DNA of 64,000 nt from Actinomadura sp. J1-007 (GTDB lineage: Bacteria; Actinomycetota; Actinomycetes; Streptosporangiales; Streptosporangiaceae), in contig NZ_WING01000001.1 in assembly GCF_009793335.1 (NCBI RefSeq), forward strand, positions 248,001-312,000. Reading direction: 5' to 3'. The notes under the pieces are model-generated. The model saw nothing but the letters and a program-made list of their open reading frames with translations. It searched no databases and was not told where the DNA came from. Both the position numbers and the translations under genes were made by a program. Positions 28,476-37,352 of this stretch are shown here, piece after piece; position 1 is the first letter of the stretch; each line of letters starts with the position of its first letter.

Positions 28476-28623
28476 CAAAGACGAACGATGACAACCATCC
28501 TTGGCAGCTTTCCCCATACGACGCCCCGGAGGGCCCGGTCTACCGTCCCAGCAGAGGTCGGGCCCGCGCCATGGACGGCCTGCGCTTTGGCCCCCCGACA
28601 CCGGCCTCCCGGGAGGACCCTGA

Positions 28624-29571
28624 ATGACCGCCCTCGTGCGCGACCCGATCCCGCTCCCCTCGCGGCCCGGAGGCCCGCCGCCCGCGGCGCTCCCCGCCGG
28701 GGGAGCCGCGAGTCTCGCGCTGCGGCCCGTGCTCGATCCGGCGCGCCGCCCGGCGCGCGTCATCGCCGTCTTCCCGACGGCGGTCTACCTGGAGCTGCGC
28801 GGCGACCGCGAGCCGCGCGTCGTCGCCGTCGTCACCTCCGACGCCGTCCGGCTGCCGAACGCCGTCGTCATCGCCGCCGCCCGCCGCGACCGGCCGTTCC
28901 GCCGCGTCCGGGAGGGCGCCGAGGCGTGGGTCGGCGACGGCCGGGCCGAGGCCGAGGGCCTGCACGTGAAGGTCCGCCGCTGGTGGGACCCGGTGCCCGC
29001 GCTCGGCTCGCTGAGCCGCGCCGCCCTCGCCCGCGGCGTCCGCTCGGTCGAGAACTCCCTCGCCGCCGCCGGGATGACCGGCGGCGGGCTCGCCGGCCAC
29101 CCCGACCCGCTCCAGCTCGCCGACCGCTGCGCGGCGGGCGACCTCGCGGGCGCGGTGGAGGCCGCCGAGCGCATCGTCGGGCTCGGCCCCGGCCTCACCC
29201 CGAGCGGCGACGACATCCTGTCCGGGCTGCTGGTCTCGCTGCGGCTGGTCGGCGGCGCGCTCCGCGAGGGCGGTACGGCCGGGTGGCTCGCCGACTGGCT
29301 CGGCGCGGCCGTGACCGCCGACGCGGGCACCCGCACGACCGCGCTCGCCGCGACCCTGCTGCACTGCGCGAACGAGGGCGGCGCGGGCGCCGAGGTCGCC
29401 GCCGTGTTGCGCTGCGTCGCCGGGCACGAGTCGTCCGCCCCGGCCGTGCGGCGGCTGCTCGCCGTCGGCCACACCTCCGGCGCCGACCTCGCGTGGGGCG
29501 TCCTCGCCGGATGCCGCGCGACGCTGGCCCTGGCGGGCCGCGCGACCGGCGAGAGCCGGGCGGCGTCGTGA
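28624..29571 (+). CDS. allH: DUF2877 protein, AllH-type carbamoyltransferase subunit
   Basis: 315 residues. The family hallmark G-L-G-P-G-L-T-P-S-G-D-D is present near residue 190. E. coli AllH (YlbF, DUF2877) works with AllF (FdrA) and AllG (YlbE, DUF1116) as oxamate carbamoyltransferase in allantoin use, and all three families occur here in a row. In this window it is the first of the three and divergent from pucR. The ureido substrate in this organism may differ from oxalurate. The N-terminal 25 residues are Pro-rich. Confidence 0.8.
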   Translation: MTALVRDPIPLPSRPGGPPPAALPAGGAASLALRPVLDPARRPARVIAVFPTAVYLELRGDREPRVVAVVTSDAVRLPNAVVIAAARRDRPFRRVREGAEAWVGDGRAEAEGLHVKVRRWWDPVPALGSLSRAALARGVRSVENSLAAAGMTGGGLAGHPDPLQLADRCAAGDLAGAVEAAERIVGLGPGLTPSGDDILSGLLVSLRLVGGALREGGTAGWLADWLGAAVTADAGTRTTALAATLLHCANEGGAGAEVAAVLRCVAGHESSAPAVRRLLAVGHTSGADLAWGVLAGCRATLALAGRATGESRAAS

Positions 29572-29623
29572 GACGCCGGCCGCCCCCGCCGGACGCCGGC
29601 GCGAGGCGCGCGAGGCGCGCGGG

Positions 29624-31203
29624 GTGAGCGGCGGGCCGCGCGAGTTCGTCGAGGTGCTGGCCGGGGTGTACCGGGACTCGGTCACCCTGATGCGGGTCTC
29701 CCGCTCCGTCGGCGAGCTCTCGGGGATCGACGCGGCCATGGCGGCGATGGGCACGGAGCTGAACCTGGAGGTCCTCGCCCGCATGGGCTTCGCCGTGCCG
29801 GACGGCGCGGGGCCCGCGGACCTCGTCGTCGCCGTCCGCACGACGGAGGACGGCACGGACGGCGACGACGCGGCGAACGGGCCGGACGGGGCGGACGGGG
29901 CGAACGGGCCCGCCGGGGCGCTGGAGCGGGCCCGCGAGGCGCTCGACGGGCTGCTGCGCGACGCCGGGCCCGGCGCGGGCGGCGGCGTCCCGTTCGGGGA
30001 GGGCCCGCCCGCGCGCACGACCGCGTCGGCGGCGGCGCGGGCGGACGCGAACCTCGCGCTGCTGTCGGTGCCGGGCCCGCACGTGTTCCCCGAGGCGATG
30101 GACGCCCTGGACGCCGGGCTCAACGTGATGATCTTCAGCGACAACGTCCCGCTCGACCAGGAGGTCGCGCTCAAGGAGGCGGCGGCCCGGCGCGGCCTGC
30201 TCGTGATGGGCCCGACTGCGGGACGGCGGTGGTCGGCGGCGCGGGCCTCGGGTTCGCCAACGCGGTGCGGCCGGGCCCCGTCGGCGTCGTCGCGGCGTCC
30301 GGCACCGGCGCGCAGCAGCTCATGTGCCTGCTGGACGCGGCGGGCGTCGGCGTCCGGCACGTGCTCGGCGTCGGCGGGCGCGACCTGTCGCCCGCCGTCA
30401 GCGGGCGCTCGTCGCTCGCGGCGCTCGCGGCGCTCGGCGCCGACCCGGCGACGGAGCTGATCGTGCTGGTGGCCAAGGCCCCCGCCGCGCGCTCGGCCGA
30501 CCTGATCCGCGAGGCCGCGCGCCGCCTGGACACCCCGGTCGTCCTCGCGCTGCCCGCGCCCGGCGGGGACGACGTCGCGGGCGGCCTGACGGCGGCGGCG
30601 GAACGGGTCCTGAAGGCGCTCGGACGCCCCGTCCCGGACTGGCCGCGCTGGCCCGCGGTACGGTCGCGCGCGCCGGGGGCGGGCGCGGGCGCGCTGCGGG
30701 GCCTGTTCGCCGGCGGGACGCTGCGGGACGAGGCCGAGGCCGTCGCCCGCGACCTGCTCGGCTGGGACCTGGAGCGCGGCGGGCACCGGCTCCGCGACTT
30801 CGGCGACGACGCGTACACCCGCGGCCGCCCCCACCCGATGATCGACCCGACGCTGCGGCTGGAGGCCCTCGCCCGCGAGGCCGCCGACCCCGCGTGCGGG
30901 GTGCTGCTGCTCGACGCCGTCCTCGGGTACGGCGCGGACCCCGACCCGGCGGCGTCGTTCGCGCCCGCGCTCGCGGCGGCGCTGGACGGCCGCGACGGCC
31001 TCGCCGCCGTCGTGTCGCTCTGCGGGACGCCCGCCGACCCGCAGGACCGCGACCGGCAGGCCGCGGCGTTCGCGGGCGCGGGCGCGGACGTCTACGCCTC
31101 CAACGCCGAGGCCGCCCGCCGCGCCGCCCACCTCGCGGCGGGCACCGCGGGCGGGCGCGCCGAGGAGCCGCACGGCACGCGACGGGGGGACGCCGATGGC
31201 TGA
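29624..31203 (+). pseudogene. allF: FdrA/AllF-family protein, one-base frameshift
   Basis: The first 200 residues or so (GTG start 29624; Y-R-D-S-V-T-L-M-R-V-S-R signature; V-M-I-F-S-D-N-V-P) and the rest (G-L-G-F-A-N-A-V-R-P-G-P-V-G, S-G-T-G-A-Q-Q) are in different frames. One added G at 30211-30214 restores the family string M-G-P-D-C-G-T-A-V-V-G-G. The C-terminal half resembles succinyl-CoA-synthetase alpha folds. An Asp/Gly-rich insert near residue 85 is lineage-specific. It overlaps the DUF1116 gene by 8 nt. Likely intact in the organism, with the break from sequencing. Confidence 0.8.
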
Positions 31204-32674
31204 GGACGGACCCCGGCCGGACGGCGCGGGCGCCAGGCTCGGCGGCCTGCTCGTCCGCGAGCCCCGCGTCGTCGCGGCGGGCATCGAGGTGCTGGCCGAC
31301 GCGCTCGTCCGGCAGGCGGTGCCGGTCGAGGCCGTCGACTGGCGTCCGCCGCCGCCCGGCACCGAGGACGCCCTCGCCGCGGTCGCCGGGCTTCCCGGCC
31401 ACGCCGAGGCGAACGAGCGCGCCGTCCGGCGGATGCTGACCGCCCGGCCGCACCTGGTGGACGTCCGGCCCGCCGCCGACGTCCTCGGCCTGGACCGCGG
31501 CACGTTCCTGCACGCCGGGCCGCCGCTCGGCTGGGACGGCGCGTCCGGCCCGATGCGCGGGGCGCTCGTCGGCGCGATGCTCCTCGAAGGGCTCGCCGAG
31601 ACGCCCGCCGGCGCGGAGCGGTCCCTCGCGCGGGGCGGCGCGACGCTGGAGCCGTGCCACCGCCACGGCGCGGTCGGCCCGATGGCGGGCGTGGTCAGCC
31701 CGTCGATGTGGATGCTGGTCGTCCGCGACGCCGAGCACGGCGGCACCGCGTACTGCACGCTGAACGAGGGCCTCGGCAAGGTGCTGCGGTACGGCGCGTA
31801 CGGCCCGGAGGTGATCGAGCGGCTGCGCTGGATGGGCGCGGAGCTCGGCCCGCTGCTCGCGGACGCGGTGCGGCGGCACGGCCCGGTCGACCTGCTGTCG
31901 ATCATGGCGCAGGCGCTCCAGATGGGCGACGAGCTGCACAACCGCAACCGGGCCGCGACGGCGCTGCTGGTGCGCGAGCTGGCGCCCGACCTCGCCGCGG
32001 GCGACGCGCCGCGCGAGCGGGTCGCGGCGGCGCTGCGATTCGCGGGCGGCAACGACCACTTCTTCCTCAACGCCGGGATGGCCGCCGCGAAGGCCGCCGC
32101 CGACGCGGCGCGCGGCGTGCCCGGCTCCAGCCTCGTCGTCGCGATGGCCCGCAACGGCACCGAGTTCGGCGTCCAGGTGTCGGGGACGGGCGACCGCTGG
32201 TTCACCGGGCCCGCCGGGATCCCCGACGGGCTCTACCTCGGGTCGTACGGGCCGGGCGACGCCAACCCCGACATCGGCGACTCGGCGATCACCGAGACGG
32301 CCGGGTTCGGCGGGTTCGCGCTCGCCGCCGCGCCCGCGATCGTCCGGTTCGTCGGCGGCGAGGTGCCCGACGCGCTGGACGCGACCCGGCGGATGTACGA
32401 GATCACGCTCGCCGAGCACCCGGCGCTCCAGATCCCGCTGCTGTCGTTCCGCGGCACCCCGGCGGGGATCGACGCGGCGCGGGTCGTGCGGACCGGGATC
32501 CTGCCCGTCATCGACACCGGCATCGCCGGGCGCGTGGCGGGCACCGGCCAGGTCGGCGCGGGGCTCGTCGAGCCGCCCGCCTCCGTCTTCGCCGACGCCG
32601 TGCGCGCCCTGGCGGACACTCCCCTCACGTCCGGCGCCCCTCCGGACGGCGGCCCCGCCAGCGCGGCCCGATGA
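31196..32674 (+). CDS. allG: DUF1116 protein, AllG-type carbamoyltransferase subunit
   Basis: 492 residues of the DUF1116 (YlbE/AllG) family. Typical blocks: C-H-R-H-G-A-V-G-P-M-A-G-V-V-S-P-S-M-W, L-N-E-G-L-G-K-V-L-R-Y-G, D-E-L-H-N-R-N-R-A-A-T, and M-A-R-N-G-T-E-F-G. ATG 31196 overlaps fdrA by 8 nt. With AllF and AllH it should transfer a carbamoyl group from an N-carbamoyl acid to phosphate, giving carbamoyl phosphate. No carbamate kinase was seen in the window. Confidence 0.82.
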   Translation: MAEDGPRPDGAGARLGGLLVREPRVVAAGIEVLADALVRQAVPVEAVDWRPPPPGTEDALAAVAGLPGHAEANERAVRRMLTARPHLVDVRPAADVLGLDRGTFLHAGPPLGWDGASGPMRGALVGAMLLEGLAETPAGAERSLARGGATLEPCHRHGAVGPMAGVVSPSMWMLVVRDAEHGGTAYCTLNEGLGKVLRYGAYGPEVIERLRWMGAELGPLLADAVRRHGPVDLLSIMAQALQMGDELHNRNRAATALLVRELAPDLAAGDAPRERVAAALRFAGGNDHFFLNAGMAAAKAAADAARGVPGSSLVVAMARNGTEFGVQVSGTGDRWFTGPAGIPDGLYLGSYGPGDANPDIGDSAITETAGFGGFALAAAPAIVRFVGGEVPDALDATRRMYEITLAEHPALQIPLLSFRGTPAGIDAARVVRTGILPVIDTGIAGRVAGTGQVGAGLVEPPASVFADAVRALADTPLTSGAPPDGGPASAAR

Positions 32675-32790
32675 CCAGCACCCGCCGACGACCGCGCGCA
32701 CTGATGAACGGCAGCCGTCGGTGACCGGCACCCGCCGACGACCGCGCGGACCGATGACCGGCCCCCCGATGACCGGCGCGGGCCGATGAC
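32672..32790. repeat. Short direct repeats GATGACCGGC between allG and the DUF6986 gene
   Basis: A 27-nt unit starting TGACC(A/G)GCACCCG occurs at 32672 and again at 32722 with one mismatch. Further copies of GATGACCGGC follow at about 32753, 32767 and 32783, the last two followed by GCGGG. Together they fill most of the 161-nt gap. Origin by local duplication is likely. Confidence 0.65.
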
Positions 32791-32835
32791 CGGCGCGGGC
32801 TCCCCACCCGGCCCCCTCTTGGGGATCATGGCGGG

Positions 32836-34140
32836 GTGAACCTCAGCGTGCCCTCCACCGACGACCTGTCCGCCCGCGTCTCCGCCGTCCGCGACGAGCA
32901 CCGGCGGCTGTTCCCCGGCGGCGCGTCGGGACGGCAGCCGGTGCACACGGTGTACGTCCCCGCCGACCGGTTCTCCCGGACGACGCCCGCCGACTTCGGC
33001 GCCGAGGCGCTGCGGCTGCTCAACACGCACACGCCGGGGGCCGGGTCGTTCGGCGGCGCGTTCGGCCTCGACCCCGAGATCGCCGGGCTCGTCCGCGAGC
33101 GGGTCGCCGCCAAGCTCGCGCACGAGCCGATCGAGGACGTGCGGATCGACTTCGAGGACGGCTACGGCGTGCGGCCGGACGCCGAGGAGGACGGCCACGT
33201 CGCGCAGGTCGTGGAGGCCGTCGCCGCCGCGTACCAGGTGAAAGGCCTGCCGCATTACTGGGGGCTGCGCGTCAAGTCGTTCGCCGACGGCGGCCACGAG
33301 CGCGCGATGCGGACCCTCGACGTGTTCCTCACCGCCCTGCGCGAACGGCTCGGGCGGCTGCCCGGCGGCTTCACGATCACGTTCCCCAAGGTGGTCGCGC
33401 CCGAGCACGTCGCGCTGTTCGCCGAGTACCTCGACCGGCTGGAGACCGCGCTCGGGCTGCCCGCCGGGATCCTGCGGTTCGAGGTGCAGGTGGAGACCAC
33501 CGAGGCGATCGTCGACCGCGACGGCCGGGTCGGGCTGCGCGCGATCGCCGAGGCCGCGGGCGGCCGGATGACCGCCGCGCACTTCGGCGTGTTCGACTAC
33601 ACCGCCGCGCTCGGCCTGCCGCCCGAGGAGCAGCGCCTCGACCACCCGGCCTGCGACTTCGCCCGGCACGTCATGCAGGTGACGCTCGCGGGCACCGGCA
33701 TCCGCCTGTCGGACGGCTCCACCAACGTCATCCCCCGCAACGACGGCCCCGACGAGGTCAACGAGGCGTGGACGACGCACGCCGCGCACGTCAGGCACTC
33801 CCTGCGGCACGGCTTCTACCAGGGCTGGGACCTGCACCCCGCGCACCTGCCGAGCCGCTACGCCGCCGTCTACGCCTACCACCTGACCGGCGTGGACGAC
33901 GTGATCGGCCGCGTCCGCGCCTGGCACGAGCAGGCCGCGGGCCGCGACGGCGGCGTCCTGGACGAGCCCGCGACGATCAAGGCGCTGGTCGCCCGCCTCC
34001 GCCGCGCCGTCGACTGCGGCGCCCTGGACCAGAGCGCCCTCCCCCTCCCCCCGAAGACACCTGACCCCCAGCCCCGCGCCGGTCAGTGGGAGGTGAGGCT
34101 CATCGCGTTGAGGTACGGCACGATCCGCTCCTCCTCGTAG
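32836..34140 (+). CDS. DUF6986 (HpcH/HpaI aldolase-like) protein
   Basis: 434 residues as read, GTG start. V-R-I-D-F-E-D-G-Y-G (acidic metal site), Q-V-E-T-T-E-A-I and H-F-G-V-F-D-Y-T-A resemble the HpcH/HpaI-citrate lyase and malate-synthase TIM barrels. Actinomycete members are often found near allantoin/glyoxylate genes, which fits this locus; the reaction is unproven. The last 26 or so residues run 58 nt into the convergent nitroreductase gene. One extra C in the C-run 34047-34052 would end the protein at 34064, so the annotated 3' end may be an indel artefact. Confidence 0.75.
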   Translation: MNLSVPSTDDLSARVSAVRDEHRRLFPGGASGRQPVHTVYVPADRFSRTTPADFGAEALRLLNTHTPGAGSFGGAFGLDPEIAGLVRERVAAKLAHEPIEDVRIDFEDGYGVRPDAEEDGHVAQVVEAVAAAYQVKGLPHYWGLRVKSFADGGHERAMRTLDVFLTALRERLGRLPGGFTITFPKVVAPEHVALFAEYLDRLETALGLPAGILRFEVQVETTEAIVDRDGRVGLRAIAEAAGGRMTAAHFGVFDYTAALGLPPEEQRLDHPACDFARHVMQVTLAGTGIRLSDGSTNVIPRNDGPDEVNEAWTTHAAHVRHSLRHGFYQGWDLHPAHLPSRYAAVYAYHLTGVDDVIGRVRAWHEQAAGRDGGVLDEPATIKALVARLRRAVDCGALDQSALPLPPKTPDPQPRAGQWEVRLIALRYGTIRSSS

Positions 34141-34988
34141 GCGAAGTGCGCCTCCAGTTCGGCGACCATCCGGTCCAGCTCCGCGCCGACGACCACGGGA
34201 TCGGCCGCGCCGCCGTCCCCGGGCGCGGCCCCGGTCTCGGTCGCGTCGGCGGTGAGGCCGTCGAGGAGGGCGACCATGTCGCGCTTGAGGGCCGCGACGG
34301 CGACGTGCTCGCGGCGCAGCCGTTCCAGCACGGGTGCGAGGCCGGGGTAGGCCCGCTCGATCCTGGGGAACACGCCCTCCTCCTTGCCGTGGTGCTCCCC
34401 GAGGGACGCGCACGTCGTCAGGCAGTGCGCGCGGAACTGCTGGAGCAGCGCGGGCTCGGGCGCGCGCGCCGAGCGCCCGGCGAGGTAGGCGGCGACCCGC
34501 TCGCGCGCCGTCGCCAGCTCCCGCCGCAGGTCGGCGTGCACCTTGACCAGGTGGTCGCCGAGGGCCCCGGCCCGTTCCGCGTCGGCCCGGTGCAGGGCGA
34601 CGACGGGGATCACGCGGCGGGTGCCGCGCTGGTAGTCGGCGTAGGCCGGGACGAGCGCGCTCTGCCGGGCGTACAACTCGTCGCGCTCCTCCCCCTCGAC
34701 GGCGACCGCGAGCGCCTCGAACGACTCGACGGCCTCCCCGTCGCCGCGCTCGACCGTCACGCGCGGGTCGGCGCGGACGTCGCGGTACCACCGCGGGTCG
34801 TCCGGCCCTCCCGCGTTGGACGCGAAGACCAGCAGCCGGTCCCCGTCGGCCAGGTAGCCCAGCGGCACCGTGCGCGGGCGCCCGCCGTTCACGGTGAGCA
34901 GCAGCAGCGCCGCCCCCTCGAACATGCCCCCGACCTTCCCGCCGTTCGCCCGGAACTCCTCGATGACCGCGCCGTTGAACGTGCCCAT
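34083..34988 (-). CDS. Deazaflavin-type nitroreductase fused to hemerythrin HHE domain
   Basis: 301 residues. Residues 1-135 match the F420-dependent nitroreductase (Ddn/DUF385) family: start G-T-F-N-G-A-V-I-E-E-F-R-A-N-G-G-K-V, T-V-N-G-G-R-P-R-T-V-P-L, and P-R-W-Y-R-D-V-R-A-D-P. Residues 140-301 are a hemerythrin-like four-helix bundle with H-H-G-K-E-E, R-R-E-H, and a final F-A-Y-E-E-E-R-I-V-P-Y-L. The fusion would join a deazaflavin redox domain to a di-iron or oxygen/NO-sensing site. It is divergent from a MarR gene across a palindrome, so it is likely MarR-controlled. Confidence 0.85.
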   Translation of the reverse strand: MGTFNGAVIEEFRANGGKVGGMFEGAALLLLTVNGGRPRTVPLGYLADGDRLLVFASNAGGPDDPRWYRDVRADPRVTVERGDGEAVESFEALAVAVEGEERDELYARQSALVPAYADYQRGTRRVIPVVALHRADAERAGALGDHLVKVHADLRRELATARERVAAYLAGRSARAPEPALLQQFRAHCLTTCASLGEHHGKEEGVFPRIERAYPGLAPVLERLRREHVAVAALKRDMVALLDGLTADATETGAAPGDGGAADPVVVGAELDRMVAELEAHFAYEEERIVPYLNAMSLTSH

Positions 34989-35019
34989 GCTCGCTCCCCT
35001 ATCCTGAACGCGCCGAAGC

Positions 35020-35063
35020 AGCTTTGCTTTGCAAGCAAAGCTATTTAGAAGACAAAGCTATTT
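35020..35063. promoter_or_regulatory. Palindromic operator between nitroreductase and MarR genes
   Basis: Perfect 10-bp arms AGCTTTGCTT and AAGCAAAGCT flank TGC at 35020-35042. The half-site continues as a direct repeat AAAGCTATTT at 35037-35046 and 35054-35063. This AT-rich block lies in the 88-nt gap between divergent genes, just before the MarR start. A dimeric regulator site, most simply for the adjacent MarR protein acting on both promoters. Confidence 0.8.
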
Positions 35064-35076
35064 TGGACGCGTGCAC

Positions 35077-35610
35077 ATGTCAACAGGCGAGCGTGACCAG
35101 ACCGCCGCCGGCCCGGACTCCGGGGCCGCACCGGACACCGCGGACGGGACGAGCGTCGAGGACGGGATTCGGGCGATGCTGCGGCTGATGCCGCGCATGG
35201 TCGGCCGCGCGAAGCGGATCAAAGTGCCGGACGAGCTGGCCTCGTTCGACCTCGCGCCCCGGCACCTGTCGCTGCTGTCGTACCTGCTGTTCGACGGGCC
35301 GCTCGGGGTGAACGCGCTCGCCGCGCGGCTGGAGGTCGCGCCCGCGACGGTGAGCCTCATGGTCGGCGACCTCAGCCGCCAGGGCATCCTCGAACGCCGC
35401 GAGGACCCCGGCGACCGCCGCCGCACGATCGTCAGCATCGCGGACGCGCACCGCCCCGCCATCAGCGGCTGGCTCGCGAACGGCGCCGACGCGTGGCGCG
35501 AGGCCCTGGAGCCGCTGAGCCCGGCGGAGCGCCGGATGTTCATCGACACCCTCGTCCGGTACGAGCGGGCCGCCGACCCGTCCGCGGGGGACGCCGGTCA
35601 GGCGCCGTAG
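35077..35610 (+). CDS. MarR-family transcriptional regulator
   Basis: 177 residues from ATG 35077 (M-S-T-G-E-R-D); a longer in-frame start at 35029 would run through the operator. Winged helix: L-G-V-N-A-L-A-A-R-L-E-V-A-P-A-T-V-S-L-M, then wing R-R-E-D-P-G-D-R-R-R. The first 30 residues are an Asp/Ala/Thr-rich extension. It is divergent from the nitroreductase-hemerythrin gene and probably senses an oxidant, nitro compound or phenolic. Its 3' end overlaps the convergent mocA-like gene by 13 nt. Confidence 0.9.
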   Translation: MSTGERDQTAAGPDSGAAPDTADGTSVEDGIRAMLRLMPRMVGRAKRIKVPDELASFDLAPRHLSLLSYLLFDGPLGVNALAARLEVAPATVSLMVGDLSRQGILERREDPGDRRRTIVSIADAHRPAISGWLANGADAWREALEPLSPAERRMFIDTLVRYERAADPSAGDAGQAP

Positions 35611-36179
35611 GACTCCAGGTCGGCCCGGGTGTCGATGTCCTCGGACGACGCGACGTCGGCGCACTCGACCTCGGTGATCAGGTGCGGGTTGGCGCGCAGG
35701 AACGGGCGGGCCCCGACGTCGCCGCGCGCCGCCCCGGCGACCTCGGCGAAGTACGGGGCGGTGATCAGGACGGGGTTGCGGGGCCGGCCGCCGTAGGTGG
35801 CGACGGCGATCCGCGCGCCCCGGTCGTACGCCTCGACCAGGCGGGCGACGGCGGCGGGCGTGACCCGCGGCTGGTCAACCAGCGCGACGACCGCGGCCGG
35901 GCAGGCGGGCGGCAGCGCGGCGAGGCCCGCGCGCAGGGACGAGCCCATGCCCTCGCGCCAGTCGGCGTTGGGGACGACGACCGCGCCGATGACCTCGACG
36001 CAGGCGGCGCCCGTCACCACGAGGACCGGCGCGCAGCCCCCGGAGCGCAGCGTGCGGACGCCGCGGTCGACGAGCCGTTCGCCCTCGACCTCCAGGGTGG
36101 CCTTGGGGCGGCCGAGCCGCCTGCCCGCGCCCGCCGCCAGCAGCAGGCCGGCCGGGGGTTCCTCACCGTGCAGGGTCAT
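35598..36179 (-). CDS. MobA-like NTP transferase (MocA-type Moco cytidylyltransferase)
   Basis: 193 residues from ATG 36179; a GTG one codon earlier is possible. N-terminal L-L-L-A-A-G-A-G-R-R-L-G-R-P-K is the nucleotide-binding loop of MobA/MocA proteins; A-L-V-D-Q-P-R-V holds the metal-binding Asp and P-R-N-P-V-L-I the later block. MocA attaches CMP to molybdopterin for the xanthine-dehydrogenase-family enzymes. It lies 18 nt after xdhC on the same strand, so it belongs to the maturation operon for the hydroxylase at 20.9-24.9 kb. Confidence 0.82.
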   Translation of the reverse strand: MTLHGEEPPAGLLLAAGAGRRLGRPKATLEVEGERLVDRGVRTLRSGGCAPVLVVTGAACVEVIGAVVVPNADWREGMGSSLRAGLAALPPACPAAVVALVDQPRVTPAAVARLVEAYDRGARIAVATYGGRPRNPVLITAPYFAEVAGAARGDVGARPFLRANPHLITEVECADVASSEDIDTRADLESYGA

Positions 36180-36197
36180 CACGGAAGGGTAGCCGCC

Positions 36198-37352
36198 TCA
36201 CCGCCGGTCGCCGCGGACCTCGGCGTGGATGCGGCCGCCGGTGTCGGTGAGCGGCCGGCCCGACCCGCCCCAGCGGAGCTGGACGAGCTCGGCCGCGATC
36301 GACACCGCCGTCTCCTCGGGCGTGCGGGCGCCGAGGTCCAGCCCGATCGGCGACCGCAGCCGGGCGAGCTCGGCCTCGGTGAGGCCCGCCTCGCGCAGCC
36401 GCGCCAGCCGGTCCTCGTGGGTACGGCGCGAGCCCATCGCGCCGACGTACCCGGCGCCGGTGCGCAGGGCGACCTCCAGCAGCGGCACGTCGAACTTCGG
36501 GTCGTGGGTGAGGACGCAGATCGCCGTGCGCTCGTCGATGCCGGAGCCGCCCCCCGCGCCGGACACCGCCTCGTCCAGGTACTTGTGCGGCCACTTCACC
36601 ACGACCTCGTCGGCGTCCGGGAACCGCTTGGACGTGGCGAACACCGGCCGCGCGTCGCACACCGTCACGTGGTAGCCGAGGAACTTGCCGACGCGGGCGA
36701 CGGCGGCGGCGAAGTCGATGGCGCCGAAGACCAGCAGCCGGGGCGGCGGCGCGAACGCGTGCACGAACACGGCGAGGTCGTCCAGGCGGCGCTCCCCCTC
36801 AGGCCCGTAGTGGCGCTGCCCGGTGACGCCCTGGGCGAGCATCCCGCGCGCGTCGTCGTCCACCGCCGCGTCCAGCCGGGCCGCGTACGGCGCGCCGGGC
36901 GCGAGGGACCCCGACGCGCGGCCGGGCCAGACGACGCGGCGCGCCCCGATCCGGCCGGGCCCGGCGACGACGGTCGCGACCGCGACGGGCTCGCGCGCCG
37001 CGATCGACGCCGCGACGTCCGCGAACTCGGGGAACGTTCCCGGCCCGACCGGCTCGACCAGCACGTCCAGGATCCCGCCGCAGGTCAGGCCGACCGCGAA
37101 CGCGTCGTCGTCGCTCACCCCGTACCGCTGGACGGCCGGCTCGCCGCTCGCCATGACCGACCGCGCGAGCTCGTACACCGCGCCCTCGACGCAGCCGCCG
37201 GACACGCTGCCGGCCACCTCCCCGGACGCCGACACCGCCATCGCCGCGCCGGGCGGGCGCGGCGCGCTGCGGAAGGTGTGCACGACGGTCGCCAGGGCGA
37301 ACGGCTCGCCCGCCGCGTACCAGTCCGCGATGTCGCCGAGGACGTCACGCAT
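36198..37352 (-). CDS. xdhC: XdhC/CoxF-family molybdenum hydroxylase maturation protein
   Basis: 384 residues. The XdhC N-domain (F-A-L-A-T-V-V-H-T-F-R-S-A-P-R-P-P-G and S-G-G-C-V-E-G) is followed by a Rossmann C-domain (L-V-F-G-A-I-D-F, V-C-D-A-R-P-V-F, and Y-V-G-A-M-G-S-R-R-T). XdhC proteins bind the cofactor and help sulfurate and insert it. ATG 37352 overlaps the VWA gene by 8 nt. Internal order MoxR, VWA, XdhC, MocA mirrors coxD-E-F plus a cytidylyltransferase. Confidence 0.9.
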   Translation of the reverse strand: MRDVLGDIADWYAAGEPFALATVVHTFRSAPRPPGAAMAVSASGEVAGSVSGGCVEGAVYELARSVMASGEPAVQRYGVSDDDAFAVGLTCGGILDVLVEPVGPGTFPEFADVAASIAAREPVAVATVVAGPGRIGARRVVWPGRASGSLAPGAPYAARLDAAVDDDARGMLAQGVTGQRHYGPEGERRLDDLAVFVHAFAPPPRLLVFGAIDFAAAVARVGKFLGYHVTVCDARPVFATSKRFPDADEVVVKWPHKYLDEAVSGAGGGSGIDERTAICVLTHDPKFDVPLLEVALRTGAGYVGAMGSRRTHEDRLARLREAGLTEAELARLRSPIGLDLGARTPEETAVSIAAELVQLRWGGSGRPLTDTGGRIHAEVRGDRR

